43,722 bases of DNA from assembly GCA_042095835.1 (NCBI GenBank), contig JBELML010000039.1, forward strand, positions 1-43,722. Reading direction: 5' to 3'. The position numbers were made by a program, and so were the translations under genes. The notes beneath the pieces are model-generated. The model worked only from the letters and a program-made list of their open reading frames with translations. It was not told the DNA's origin and searched no databases. Below, piece after piece: positions 35,361 to 43,722 of this stretch; position 1 is the stretch's first letter, and each line of letters opens with the position of its first letter. This DNA comes from DATFKA01 sp042095835. Lineage in GTDB: Bacteria; Bacteroidota; Bacteroidia; Chitinophagales; Saprospiraceae.

Positions 35361-35402
35361 ACAGCCCTTGATTTCCTAGGAGATCAAGGGCTGTTTTGTT
35401 TA
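35361..35402 (+). terminator. Rho-independent terminator of trxB
   Basis: A perfect 12-bp stem, ACAGCCCTTGAT (35361-35372) and ATCAAGGGCTGT (35383-35394), with a 10-nt loop that contains TCCTAGGA, followed by TTTTGTTT. Its position between convergent genes could also stop the minus-strand lipoprotein transcript, though that side lacks a good T-run. Confidence 0.92.
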
Positions 35403-35418
35403 GATGATCACAAGCTCA

Positions 35419-35664
35419 TTAATGACTATGTCCGTCACCAGTATGATCTGCTTGTGCAACGTAGTCCATACCACAAACAGGACAGTTACCCGCCTCAGCA
35501 GCGCCACTACCTTCGCAATGCATTGGGCAAACGTAGGCAGAGGTGTATTCTGTACCCTCACCGTGAGCAGCAGCTTCTGTAGCACTTTCTCCACCACAGG
35601 CGGCAAAAAACAATCCTAAACTTAATACTAGCCCCATCAGGCTAATGGATTTTAAAAACTTCAT
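35419..35664 (-). CDS. Small heavy-metal-binding-domain lipoprotein
   Basis: An 81-residue lipoprotein. The signal peptide ends in the lipobox 'LFFAAC', making Cys23 the lipidated residue. The mature part carries one heavy-metal-binding (HMBD, YHS-like) motif: Cys46-Pro-Met-His49-Cys50, a Gly/Ala-rich link, then Cys61-Pro-Val-Cys64-Gly-Met-Asp. The C-terminus 'ADHTGDGHSH' adds three His. It is probably a periplasmic metal chaperone or buffer that feeds the efflux pump. It lies 29 nt after the CusB-type adaptor gene, which carries the same type of motif, so the two likely form one transcript. A longer opposite-strand reading frame here is not coding. Confidence 0.88.
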   Translation of the reverse strand: MKFLKSISLMGLVLSLGLFFAACGGESATEAAAHGEGTEYTSAYVCPMHCEGSGAAEAGNCPVCGMDYVAQADHTGDGHSH

Positions 35665-35693
35665 TTTCTTAGTTCTTTTTAAAAATTAATATT

Positions 35694-37448
35694 TTATGGC
35701 AGTGCCATTTTCACGACACCACACTTCAGCATTTTGTCCCCAAAATAAGGATTTAAAATGGTATCTGCCTCACTTATCCAATCTGCTCCTCTATCGTCAA
35801 AGGCCATTGGGCAATGTTGTAAGTAATACTCCTGGCCTCCGGTGCCGAATACCTGGGCCGATTGAATGAGCAAACCTGATATAAACTGAAACTGCTTTCT
35901 TTGTTTTTCAATATCAGCTAAAGCCGTCAACTTTTGAACATGCACAGCAATTTGTGCTCTTTGAGTAGTCCAAAATTCAAGCTGGTCTGGTTCAGATAAT
36001 TCTTCTCCAGTTTCAAGGAGCTGCTCTAAAAAACGCTTGCCTAATACCTGACTCGTCGCCCCATCGGTAGCGACTAAAGCATCTTTGAGGGGAATATAGA
36101 TTTGGAAAAGCTCATGCAAAGCCTCTTGAAAAGCAGCCGGTGTCTGATCGAGAAAATCAGGCAGTTCAGGACCATCCGAGGCTCCTTGCAACTGAACTAA
36201 ATCATTCATCATGCTCTGCTGGTTATTCAATTGAGCAGCGGCATCAATTACAAAATTCCCATAGGTGACCACTTCTGCGCCTGGTTCAAGTCCTTCCAGC
36301 AATAAATAATGATCTCCAATCCGATCGCCCAGTTTCACCTCTTGATAGCTAAAAGTAGGTACTTCTTTATCTTGTTCTTTCAGGTAGACAACTGATCGTT
36401 TTCCAGTCCACATGACCGCAGTACGGGGCACTAGTAGCTGACTAGACGCAGTACTGGAGGGTTTACGTTCCAGTTCTCCCATAATCAACATCTCGGGCTT
36501 GAGTTGGCCGCGAGCATTACTGATCTCTCCTCGGATAGAGGCTACTCTCGTAGAAGAGTTAATCGTTGGATCAATAAAATTAATACGTGTTGTAAAGCTT
36601 TGATCTGGAATACCTGGCGTCGTAAAACTGACTTGGTCGCCAAGTTTCACCTTAGATAGGTCTTCTTCGTAAGCATCTAGTACGACCCACAAACGATTTA
36701 GGTCTGTCACTTCAAAAAGGACTTCTCCTTCGGATACATGATCCCCAACAGCTACCCTTTTGGTGTTCACCACGCCGGAAGCTTCTGCTCGAAGAATAAA
36801 ATTTTCTTGAATCCTAAAATTACTTTCTACCATCCGGATTTGGTCTTCACTGATTTTCCAGTTGCGTAGCTTGCTACGGGCGGCATCTAAAAGTGCAGGA
36901 TTGACTTTTCTTAAGCGAGCAGCTTCTATCAACTCCCTTTGAGCACTGATGAGTTCGGGAGAATAGATGGTCGCTAATTTCTGACCTATTTTCACGTATT
37001 CTCCAGTAAAGGAAACGTGTAATTGCTCAATCCGGCCCGGCAAATGAGAAACCAGGCTAGAAGATCGCCTTTCGTCTGCCTGAATTTTACCATTCATCTT
37101 AAGCATACTGCTACTATTACTCGCATTTGCTTGACCTAGCACCGTTGTTTCTATAGCAGCCAATTTCATTGCTTCTTCGGTCATCTCAAGCACCGTGGGG
37201 TCTGCATTCTGATTGCTAGATGCAGGTGTCAAATCCATCTCACAAATTGGGCAAATCCCCATTTCATTCTGTCGAATTTGGGGGTGCATAGAACAGGTAT
37301 ACACCTCAGATGCTGCATGGTCGTGTTCCACATCAGTAGGATCCACTGCTACCGAAGTATTGTTTTTCGCAAAAAGTAGATATCCTCCTCCTAAGCCTAT
37401 AGATAGGCTAACTGCAGAAAACAGCACTATGTTTTTCCAATTGTTCAT
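35694..37448 (-). CDS. cusB: CusB-type periplasmic adaptor with HMBD and DUF3347 domains
   Basis: The membrane-fusion subunit of a heavy-metal RND efflux pump, linking the inner-membrane pump to an outer-membrane channel. Length is 584 residues, longer than E. coli CusB (~407). An N-terminal helix (about 6-26) anchors or exports it. An HMBD follows: 'YTCSMHPQIRQNEMGICPIC' (Cys52, His55, Cys66, Cys69), with Glu70 where most relatives have Gly. Then come barrel-sandwich and hairpin segments (about 125-260, 'GRIEQLHVSFTGEYVKIGQK'), the beta-barrel and the membrane-proximal domain (to about 420). The C-terminal ~150 residues are a DUF3347 domain with 'YYLQHCPMAF' and 'NPYFGDKMLKCG', which may bind copper. 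CusA lies upstream, separated by a 181-bp repeat. Confidence 0.94.
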   Translation of the reverse strand: MNNWKNIVLFSAVSLSIGLGGGYLLFAKNNTSVAVDPTDVEHDHAASEVYTCSMHPQIRQNEMGICPICEMDLTPASSNQNADPTVLEMTEEAMKLAAIETTVLGQANASNSSSMLKMNGKIQADERRSSSLVSHLPGRIEQLHVSFTGEYVKIGQKLATIYSPELISAQRELIEAARLRKVNPALLDAARSKLRNWKISEDQIRMVESNFRIQENFILRAEASGVVNTKRVAVGDHVSEGEVLFEVTDLNRLWVVLDAYEEDLSKVKLGDQVSFTTPGIPDQSFTTRINFIDPTINSSTRVASIRGEISNARGQLKPEMLIMGELERKPSSTASSQLLVPRTAVMWTGKRSVVYLKEQDKEVPTFSYQEVKLGDRIGDHYLLLEGLEPGAEVVTYGNFVIDAAAQLNNQQSMMNDLVQLQGASDGPELPDFLDQTPAAFQEALHELFQIYIPLKDALVATDGATSQVLGKRFLEQLLETGEELSEPDQLEFWTTQRAQIAVHVQKLTALADIEKQRKQFQFISGLLIQSAQVFGTGGQEYYLQHCPMAFDDRGADWISEADTILNPYFGDKMLKCGVVKMALP

Positions 37449-37525
37449 ATATCATTTTTTCTGACTATTAGTTTTCTTTAAGCGTAATCAAACTAAGCAC
37501 ACTAAAAAACACAACCCTTAAATTT

Positions 37526-37706
37526 TTTATATTTAGACTGAGACTCCAAGTGAAAACCGCTCTGGCATCTTCATTTTTGTCATTCGATACAAAAACGAAG
37601 CAAAAAAATCTTGCCTGGCCAAACTCGCTCCGCTCAAACAATGCCCAGGCGGCCTCCCGCACTTTGCTTATCACCAATCTCACGCTTGATCTACAGTAAA
37701 AGCTAC
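37526..37706 (-). repeat. 181-bp dispersed repeat, copy 2 (between cusA and cusB)
   Basis: Same length and orientation as 33772-33952, about 94% identical, no gaps. Its right end covers the TAG stop codon of the CusA gene (37703-37705), and the rest fills most of the 254-bp gap before cusB. The short open frame inside it is not convincing as a gene. The two copies bracket trxB, the HMBD lipoprotein and cusB. Confidence 0.92.
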
Positions 37707-40700
37707 CTTTTTTTAATTTTTATTTTTGATGCATTTAACCTAACCCTCAAAGTCCATTCTTTCCACAATGCATATAACACTGGAACAGTGAACATAGTTA
37801 AAGTCTGTAATAACATACCTCCAAAAGTAGGTATTGCCATCGGGAGCATGATGTCCGCCCCTTTACCTGTAGCTGTTAATATCGGCAGTAAAGCTAAAAT
37901 TGTCGTAGCAGTGGTCATCATGGCTGGACGCACCCTCCGCTTGCCACCATCTACTACCGCATCCCGGATAGTCTCTATCGTCTGAGGTTCCTGATCTCGA
38001 AAACGATCCCTCAAAAAAGTAGCAACGAGTACGCCGTCATCGGTAGCAATTCCAAATAGGGCTAAAAAGCCGACCCAAACCGCTACACTCAAGTTGACTG
38101 CCCGCACCTGGAAAAGGTCCTGCATCGATTGACCCGCTATAGAAAAATCCAGAAACCAGGGCTGCCCATAGAGACCTATCATGATAAAGCCTCCTGCAAA
38201 GGCTATAAATACACCCATAAACACCATCAAAGCAGTAGCCACCGATCTAAATTGAAAATACAACAATAAAAAGATAATGACTAAGGAGATCGGTACGACA
38301 ATCGCTAATCGCTGGTTGGCTCTCACTTGTTGTTCATAGTTCCCTGCAAATCGGTAGTTGACGCCTTTAGGTACGGTGAGTACAGCCTCTTCAATCGCTT
38401 GTTCTATTGCTTGTTTCGCGTTTTCTACAACACTGACTTCCGAGTAACCATTTTCTTTGTCAAATAAAACGTAGGAGATTAAAAAGCCGTCTTCGCTCTT
38501 AATGGATTGAGGCCCTTGCTCATATTTGATTTCAACCAAATCTCCCAAAAGTACTGGCGAACCATTGGCCGAAGTGATGTAAATTCTTTTGAGGTCCTCC
38601 AAATCGCTACGCAATTCGCGCGGATACCGAATGCGCACAGCATATCGTTCTCTGCCTTCTACTGTAGTCGTTAATACGCTCCCTCCAATAGCCGCTTGGA
38701 TGCTTTCCTGCACTGAGGCAACACTGATGCCATAGCGAGCTAAATCTGCTCGCTTTAGTTCGAGTAATAAATAGGGTTTCCCGACAATCCTTTCAGCAAA
38801 TACGGCGGGTGCTTTGACACCTTCTACTTCTTTTAGAATAGGCTCTAGCTGTAGACCAAATTGCTCAAGAGTAGCCAAATCAGGCCCTTGTATTTTAATG
38901 CCCATAGGCGCACGCATACCCGTTTGCAGCATGACCAGACGAGTCTCAATAGGTTGTAATTTAGGCGCAGAGGTGACGCCGGGCAATTGGGTCACTTTGG
39001 CAATTTCATCCCAGATATCATCTGGATGACGGATTTGATCTCGCCATTGTCGATAGTATTTCCCTTGTTGATCTGGAATTAAATCTCCTAATTCATCAAC
39101 TATAAATTCTCCTTCTTCATCTACAGCGAATCGCATCCTGCGACCATTTTCGTCAAGAATGTACTCCGGTTTATACAGGATCACGTTCTCGTACATTGAC
39201 ATCGGGGCTGGGTCTAGTGCACTTTCTACCCTACCGGCCTTGCCCACCACGGTTTCTACCTCTGGAATCGCTGTGACCGCCATATCTAGCAGCCGAAGAT
39301 TCTTGATATTTTCTTGCATACCCGCGTGTGGCATAGCGGTGGGCATCAAAAGGAATGATCCTTCATCAAGGGTAGGCATAAATTCTCTACCCAGGCGCTG
39401 ATATACCGTAAAGCCTTGCCACAAAATAATACCTACAAGTACTAAAAAGAGTATTTTAAACCTCAGCAAGAATCTGAGAATGCTTTCATAAAAATAGATC
39501 ACTAGATAAAAACTACCAATCAGCAGGACAATAATACTCCCCACAAAGAAGAAGTTGGTCCCTACGCTCAAGTCGACTCCTAAAGGCATCCATACCCTAG
39601 TAATCAAATAGGTAATTATCGCTGCATAAATCAGGTTTTCGATGACTTTGGCGGCCAAAGCATACTTTGTATAACGATCCTCAATGAGTACTCTGACGAG
39701 TGTAAGTAGCCCAACAACAATTAAAATCATGGCCCACTTGGATAGCCAAATACTGCCTACTATTCCAAGAATGGCCATTCCTAAAGGCCTTATCCACTTC
39801 CACTGACCTTGCTCTTTAGACCATCTAAAAATCAATCTTGCCAAGGGTGGAATCACCGTCAAAGAGACGATAATGGTAGCCAATAAGGCAAAAGTTTTGG
39901 TAAAAGCCAGCGGTCGGAATAGTTTCCCCTCGGCAGCTTCCATTGTAAATACAGGAAGAAAACTTATAATCGTGGTAGCAACTGCAGTGATTACTGCCGA
40001 ACTCACTTCAATGGTGGCTTGATAGATACTTTCCCTAAGGGACTCATTTGCTTGATTTTCCTCTAAGCGCTTGACAATACTTTCGGTGAGTACGATACCC
40101 ATATCTACCATCGTACCGATGGCAATTGCAATCCCTGATAGGGCTACAATATTAGCATCTACTCCAAAGTAACGCATGGCGATAAAACACATCAACACCG
40201 CCACAGGTAAAATACTGGCTACCACAAAGGAAGAACTCAAGTTGAGCAGCATCAATATCACTACAATAACCGTAATGAGTATCTCTAGACTTAGGGCTTC
40301 TTCAAGCGTGCCGATCGTTTCATTAATCAATTGAGTACGATCATAAAAAGGGACGATGGTGACCTGAGACAAGGTACCATCTGCTAGGGTTTTGGTAGGC
40401 AACCCTGGGCCTAGCTCCTGGATTTTTTCTTTTACGGAGGTAATTACTGCTTGCGGATTTGCGCCATAGCGGGCTACCACTACTCCACCCACAGCTTCTG
40501 CTCCTGACTTATCTAAAACCCCACGCCTACTTGCCGGACCAATATTTACACGGGCAATATCTCGCACCCGAATGGGGACATTATTACGGTTGGCCACCAC
40601 GCTTTCCTCTATATCATCTAGGTTTTCGATATAACCAAGGCCACGTACGAAGTATTCGGCTTGATTGAGCTCGATAGTCTGAGCACCTACATCCTGGTTA

Positions 40701-41392
40701 CTTTTTCGGATAGCGGACATCACCTGCTCGAGGGTGATATTGTAGACCTTCATTGCCTCAGGATCGACATCAACCTGGTATTCTTTAACAAATCCACCAA
40801 TGGAGGCTACCTCCGCGACGCCGTCTGCCCCAGAAATCCCAAAACGAACATAATAGTCTTGAATACTCCGCAGTTCGTGTGGATTCCAGCCACCGGTAGG
40901 CTTGCCCTCTGCATCTCTTCCCTCAAGGGTGTACCAAAATATTTGACCTAAAGCTGTAGCGTCTGGCCCTAGCGCCGGCTGCACCTCAGGAGGCAATAAA
41001 TTAGCTGGTAAGGCATTTAATTTTTCTAATATGCGCCCTCTGCTCCAATAGAACTCTACCTCATCTTCGAAGATGAGATAAATACTAGAGAAGCCAAACA
41101 TAGAATTGCTACGTACGCTTTTAACGCCTGGAATACCAAGCAAGGCCGTAGTCAAAGGATAGGTGATCTGATCCTCCACATCTTGCGGAGAGCGGCCCGC
41201 CCATTCGGTATAGACGATTTGCTGATTTTCTCCAATATCAGGAATGGCATCAACTGGTACAGGATCCCTAGGTAGGTTCCCCAGTTCCAGATCAAAAGGG
41301 GAGCTTAATAAGCCCCAAAAGACAAACAGCCCAACAAATATCCACGCAACCAGTGGATTATCTAATACGAACTGTATATATTTTTTTAGCAT
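37703..41392 (-). CDS. cusA: CusA/CzcA-family heavy-metal efflux RND transporter
   Basis: An inner-membrane, proton-driven pump that expels metal ions through a CusB-type adaptor. Length is 1,229 residues against ~1,050 for E. coli CusA. Family marks: 'VDAIPDIGENQQIVYTEWAG' near the start, the TM4 proton-relay motif 'AIAIGTMVDMGIVLTES' (Asp430), 'PTLDEGSFLLMPTAMPHAG' and 'GMRAPMGIKIQGP'. The paired adaptor and Met-containing porter loops suggest a Cu/Ag-type pump, but Zn/Co cannot be excluded. The extra length is mainly at about 525-645, where four hydrophobic segments are inserted between the two pump halves, and an acidic loop at about 755-790 ('DEEGEFIVDELGDL'). It starts 17 nt after the lgt stop. 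No CusC-like channel gene is present in the window. Confidence 0.94.
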   Translation of the reverse strand: MLKKYIQFVLDNPLVAWIFVGLFVFWGLLSSPFDLELGNLPRDPVPVDAIPDIGENQQIVYTEWAGRSPQDVEDQITYPLTTALLGIPGVKSVRSNSMFGFSSIYLIFEDEVEFYWSRGRILEKLNALPANLLPPEVQPALGPDATALGQIFWYTLEGRDAEGKPTGGWNPHELRSIQDYYVRFGISGADGVAEVASIGGFVKEYQVDVDPEAMKVYNITLEQVMSAIRKSNQDVGAQTIELNQAEYFVRGLGYIENLDDIEESVVANRNNVPIRVRDIARVNIGPASRRGVLDKSGAEAVGGVVVARYGANPQAVITSVKEKIQELGPGLPTKTLADGTLSQVTIVPFYDRTQLINETIGTLEEALSLEILITVIVVILMLLNLSSSFVVASILPVAVLMCFIAMRYFGVDANIVALSGIAIAIGTMVDMGIVLTESIVKRLEENQANESLRESIYQATIEVSSAVITAVATTIISFLPVFTMEAAEGKLFRPLAFTKTFALLATIIVSLTVIPPLARLIFRWSKEQGQWKWIRPLGMAILGIVGSIWLSKWAMILIVVGLLTLVRVLIEDRYTKYALAAKVIENLIYAAIITYLITRVWMPLGVDLSVGTNFFFVGSIIVLLIGSFYLVIYFYESILRFLLRFKILFLVLVGIILWQGFTVYQRLGREFMPTLDEGSFLLMPTAMPHAGMQENIKNLRLLDMAVTAIPEVETVVGKAGRVESALDPAPMSMYENVILYKPEYILDENGRRMRFAVDEEGEFIVDELGDLIPDQQGKYYRQWRDQIRHPDDIWDEIAKVTQLPGVTSAPKLQPIETRLVMLQTGMRAPMGIKIQGPDLATLEQFGLQLEPILKEVEGVKAPAVFAERIVGKPYLLLELKRADLARYGISVASVQESIQAAIGGSVLTTTVEGRERYAVRIRYPRELRSDLEDLKRIYITSANGSPVLLGDLVEIKYEQGPQSIKSEDGFLISYVLFDKENGYSEVSVVENAKQAIEQAIEEAVLTVPKGVNYRFAGNYEQQVRANQRLAIVVPISLVIIFLLLYFQFRSVATALMVFMGVFIAFAGGFIMIGLYGQPWFLDFSIAGQSMQDLFQVRAVNLSVAVWVGFLALFGIATDDGVLVATFLRDRFRDQEPQTIETIRDAVVDGGKRRVRPAMMTTATTILALLPILTATGKGADIMLPMAIPTFGGMLLQTLTMFTVPVLYALWKEWTLRVRLNASKIKIKKR

Positions 41393-41409
41393 TTATGGTA
41401 AAATAGCGT

Positions 41410-42255
41410 TTAAGCTTGTGCGTTCATTTTCCGTGTACGCTGAATACCCAAGTAAACAAACAAGAGGCCAATAAGGATATATGGTAGACTCAAGAGTTGC
41501 CCCATATTATAAGCCATACCCTCTTCGAAAGCTACCTGGTCCTCTTTTATAAACTCAATAAAAAAGCGCGCTATAAAGATCAGACTTATACTGATTCCAA
41601 AAAGAGCCCCTTTTTGCAAATGTTTGCGATAGCGTTTGTATAGAAATATCATCAGTCCAAAGATAGCTAGATATGTCAGCGCCTCATAGAGTTGTGCCGG
41701 GTGCCTAGGTACATCATCTACTTTCTTAAAAATGAATGCCCAAGGTTTATCCGTAGGAATACCGATGATCTCAGAGTTCATTAAATTGGCCAAACGGATA
41801 AAGCAGCTGCCCAAGGGGGCCACTACCGCAATCAGGTCAACTGTTTTAATCAAGGACTGCTTCGTTTTCCAGGTGTAATAAACCAGCGCTAGGAATAGAC
41901 CTAAGGCACCGCCGTGGCTGGCTAAACCCTGATAGCCCGTAAATCGAACACCGCCTCCTTCTTTAAATTGTACCGGCAAGATCATCTCTAATGGATGAGC
42001 TAGATAATAGGTTGGCTCATAAAAAAGGCAATGCCCTAAACGCGCACCGATTATGATACCAATAATGGCGTACCAGGAAAGTTTATCCAGGTTCTCTTGT
42101 GGAATCTTTTCTTGTTTGAATAACCAAACTAATACGACATAACTCAGGATAATACCTGTGGCAAAAAGAATACCGTAGTAGCGCAATGAAAACCCGCCGA
42201 TGTTGATGATCTCTGGATTAATATCCCAGGTGATATAGTTAAATAGCATTTGCAT
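41410..42255 (-). CDS. lgt: Prolipoprotein diacylglyceryl transferase
   Basis: Transfers diacylglycerol from phosphatidylglycerol to the lipobox Cys of prolipoproteins at the inner membrane. 281 residues with about seven membrane helices. Conserved motifs: 'GARLGHCLFYEP' (70-81), 'SHGGALGL' (113-120, with the essential His114), 'FIRLANLMNSEIIG' (152-165; Arg154 corresponds to the essential Arg of E. coli Lgt) and 'HPAQLYEAL' (185-193). All expected residues are present. It lies 17 nt upstream of cusA on the same strand, so it may be co-transcribed with the efflux genes, whose last member is itself a lipoprotein. The 113-bp gap upstream should hold its promoter, but no exact consensus is seen. 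Confidence 0.97.
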   Translation of the reverse strand: MQMLFNYITWDINPEIINIGGFSLRYYGILFATGIILSYVVLVWLFKQEKIPQENLDKLSWYAIIGIIIGARLGHCLFYEPTYYLAHPLEMILPVQFKEGGGVRFTGYQGLASHGGALGLFLALVYYTWKTKQSLIKTVDLIAVVAPLGSCFIRLANLMNSEIIGIPTDKPWAFIFKKVDDVPRHPAQLYEALTYLAIFGLMIFLYKRYRKHLQKGALFGISISLIFIARFFIEFIKEDQVAFEEGMAYNMGQLLSLPYILIGLLFVYLGIQRTRKMNAQA

Positions 42256-42368
42256 AATTTTTATCCTCTGTAGGAGATAGGATAAAGAAAAGGAGATTAT
42301 TCGAGATATGAAAAGTTAAGAGCAATTTAGTCGACTTTCCCTGCAAAAGCATCTACTTAGAGCATTGC

Positions 42369-42749
42369 TCATCCTGGTGTACAAAGGATCAGGCGAGAAT
42401 CCTCTAGGGCCGCATTTCGAAGTTCCGATGGAAACCCTTCTGCTCTTGACATATTGATAAAACTCATTTTATCAGGATATTCTACGATAAGGACTTTGTC
42501 CCACTCCTTTTCGGTAGGTCCTATAATAGAAGCACTGACCTTGCCGGCGTATAATAATTTTGCTTTAGCATTGGCAATAAATGGCATTACCGCTTGCATA
42601 TAGATACTGTACTGCGCCTCGCCATCATGTCCTTCTGCATTTTTCTCCTTTTTAAAACGCAGGAGGTTGAGCATTTGTAAAGGCGTATTTGCTGGAAAGT
42701 TGACAATCTCCATAATTTGTTCGGGAGCTGGATCTAGAAATACTGGCAT
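42369..42749 (-). CDS. DUF1330-like dimeric alpha/beta-barrel protein
   Basis: A 126-residue cytoplasmic protein resembling the DUF1330 / dimeric ferredoxin-like barrel group: 'QMLNLLRFKKEK', 'YSIYMQAVMPFIANAKAKLL', 'WDKVLIVEYPDKMSFINM'. The family is uncharacterised, and no catalytic residues can be named. Its start lies 15 nt after the stop of the HMG-CoA-lyase-like gene, which suggests a two-gene operon and a possible role in the same acyl-CoA or branched-chain catabolic step (inference). Confidence 0.8.
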   Translation of the reverse strand: MPVFLDPAPEQIMEIVNFPANTPLQMLNLLRFKKEKNAEGHDGEAQYSIYMQAVMPFIANAKAKLLYAGKVSASIIGPTEKEWDKVLIVEYPDKMSFINMSRAEGFPSELRNAALEDSRLILCTPG

Positions 42750-42764
42750 AATTATAAATTGAAA

Positions 42765-43616
42765 TTAATGTGGAAATACCTCAGCTGATTGAACCATTGC
42801 ACTGAGGAATTTGGTCGTATTTATTCCGGTTTCTACTTCTTGTTCTGCAAAATAAGCAATCATATTTTCAGTGGGCATATTGCCGGTCAAGTCATCTTTG
42901 GCCATAGGACAGCCGCCATAACCTTTAATGGCACCGTCGAATCTACGGCAACCATTCTCATAGGCCGTGGCTATCTTTTCTTTCCATTTCCAGGGGACAG
43001 TGTGAAAGTGGGCACCAATTTCCAGCTCAGGATAAGTGGCGATTAGATTGCTAAATAGGTAGGCGATGCTATTGGGATTGGCCACGCCGATCGTATCAGA
43101 AAGCTGGAAAATCCGGATATCCATTTGTTGTAATCGATCTACCCAATGTTGGACGATTTCTACATTCCAGGGATCACCATAAGGGTTTCCAAAGCCCATA
43201 GAAATATAAATGACCAATTCCTTGTCATGATTACTCGCAATTTCCTGAATCTGGGCGACGCGTTCCAGGCTTTCTTCTATAGTGGCGTTGGTATTCCGCA
43301 TTTGGAAAGTCTCCGAAATCGAGAATGGATAACCTAAATACTGTATCTCAGGGAAGGCTACCGCATTATTGGCACCCCGGCGGTTGGCTACTATAGACAA
43401 AAGCTTGGTTGCAGTTTGAGATAAATCCAACTGGGCAAGTACCTCGGCCGTATCTTTCATCTGAGGGATGGCTTTGGGAGAAACGAAACTACCAAAGTCC
43501 AAGGTATCAAAACCTACTTGCAATAGCTGATTAAGATATGCAGCTTTCTGCTCCGTAGGAATAAAGGGTTTGATTCCCTGCATCGCATCTCTTGGGCATT
43601 CGATTATTTTAACCAT
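42765..43616 (-). CDS. Hydroxymethylglutaryl-CoA lyase-like enzyme
   Basis: Predicted to cleave 3-hydroxy-3-methylglutaryl-CoA to acetyl-CoA and acetoacetate in leucine catabolism, with a TIM-barrel fold of the DRE-metallolyase family. 283 residues. Key residues are present: Arg9-Asp10 in 'ECPRDAMQG' (family PRDGLQ), the metal-binding His203 and His205 in 'GAHFHT', and Cys236 in 'GYGGCPMAKDDLTGNMPTE', which corresponds to the catalytic loop Cys. The loop differs from the usual 'GGCPYAxGASGN' by 'AKDDLTGN', so a related lyase activity on another acyl-CoA is possible. It is followed 15 nt later by the DUF1330-like gene. The 106 bp upstream reach the window edge. Confidence 0.88.
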   Translation of the reverse strand: MVKIIECPRDAMQGIKPFIPTEQKAAYLNQLLQVGFDTLDFGSFVSPKAIPQMKDTAEVLAQLDLSQTATKLLSIVANRRGANNAVAFPEIQYLGYPFSISETFQMRNTNATIEESLERVAQIQEIASNHDKELVIYISMGFGNPYGDPWNVEIVQHWVDRLQQMDIRIFQLSDTIGVANPNSIAYLFSNLIATYPELEIGAHFHTVPWKWKEKIATAYENGCRRFDGAIKGYGGCPMAKDDLTGNMPTENMIAYFAEQEVETGINTTKFLSAMVQSAEVFPH

Positions 43617-43722
43617 AAGGATTGCTTGTCTTTCTTAAACCACAATTACTATCCGACAGTTGTACACCTGAAGCTGTTTAAAGTTTCCTTGTTGGGCTAT
43701 CAAAAACATCTTTTAAGGCTAC

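Noticed and set aside
35404..35619. Plus-strand frame and a second minus-strand frame over the HMBD lipoprotein
   Set aside because: Only the minus-strand frame 35419-35664 shows a lipobox and the CPMHC/CPVCGMD metal motif.
37468..37683. 71-codon minus-strand frame in repeat copy 2 as a gene
   Set aside because: Same reason; it is the counterpart of the frame at 33732-33929 with an unrelated C-terminus.
43678..43722. Possible last 14 codons of another minus-strand gene (ending KL and TAA at 43680)
   Set aside because: Plausible as the end of an upstream gene, but too short to support from sequence alone.

Overview
The window looks like a chromosomal segment of a Bacteroidota bacterium, most likely class Saprospiria (Lewinella-like). 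The reasons are several very large secreted proteins with type IX secretion (T9SS) features, DUF7948/SBBP, PKD-like, SdrD-B and GEVED domains, a TonB-dependent receptor with a carboxypeptidase-like N-domain, a class III fructose-1,6-bisphosphatase, and promoters of the Bacteroidota type (TTTG, 19-21 nt, TAnnTTTG). The genus assignment is inference.

Layout. 1-10072 (minus) is one uninterrupted reading frame of at least 3,357 codons: the N-terminal part of a giant secreted protein whose 3' end lies outside the window. 10450-11028 is an orphan T9SS C-terminal fragment. 11049-13097 is oligopeptidase B, preceded by eight copies of an 8-bp repeat that ends 5 bp before its start codon. 13180-16602 is a ClpB-like AAA+ protein with a degenerate first ATPase domain. 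Reading the other way are a secreted protein with five DUF4397-like repeats and a lamin-tail domain (16808-20872), a duplicated-Ig plus duplicated CbxX/SpoVK-type AAA+ protein (21079-23721) and, 8 nt later, an AI-2E/PerM-family membrane protein (23730-24845). Minus-strand genes then follow: a TonB-dependent receptor with its own promoter, fbp, and a GH20 hexosaminidase lipoprotein.

31.6-34.4 kb is rich in non-coding structure: a G-rich tract, tRNA-Pro(GGG) with promoter and terminator, a partial duplication of the tRNA 3' end, nested inverted repeats, a membrane-anchored subtilase, the first copy of a 181-bp dispersed repeat, and a structured leader before trxB (plus strand). The last 8 kb reads right to left. 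It holds an HMG-CoA-lyase-like enzyme with a DUF1330 protein, then lgt, a CusA-type RND pump, the second 181-bp repeat, a CusB-type adaptor and a small heavy-metal-binding lipoprotein.

How genes may work together. lgt-cusA-cusB-lipoprotein forms a plausible Cu/Ag-type efflux cluster in which Lgt would lipidate the small metal-binding protein. The GH20 enzyme and fbp are closely spaced and may be co-transcribed. The AAA+/DUF4397/AI-2E block at 13-25 kb is the least understood part and the best candidate for an undescribed system, but no function can be assigned from sequence alone.
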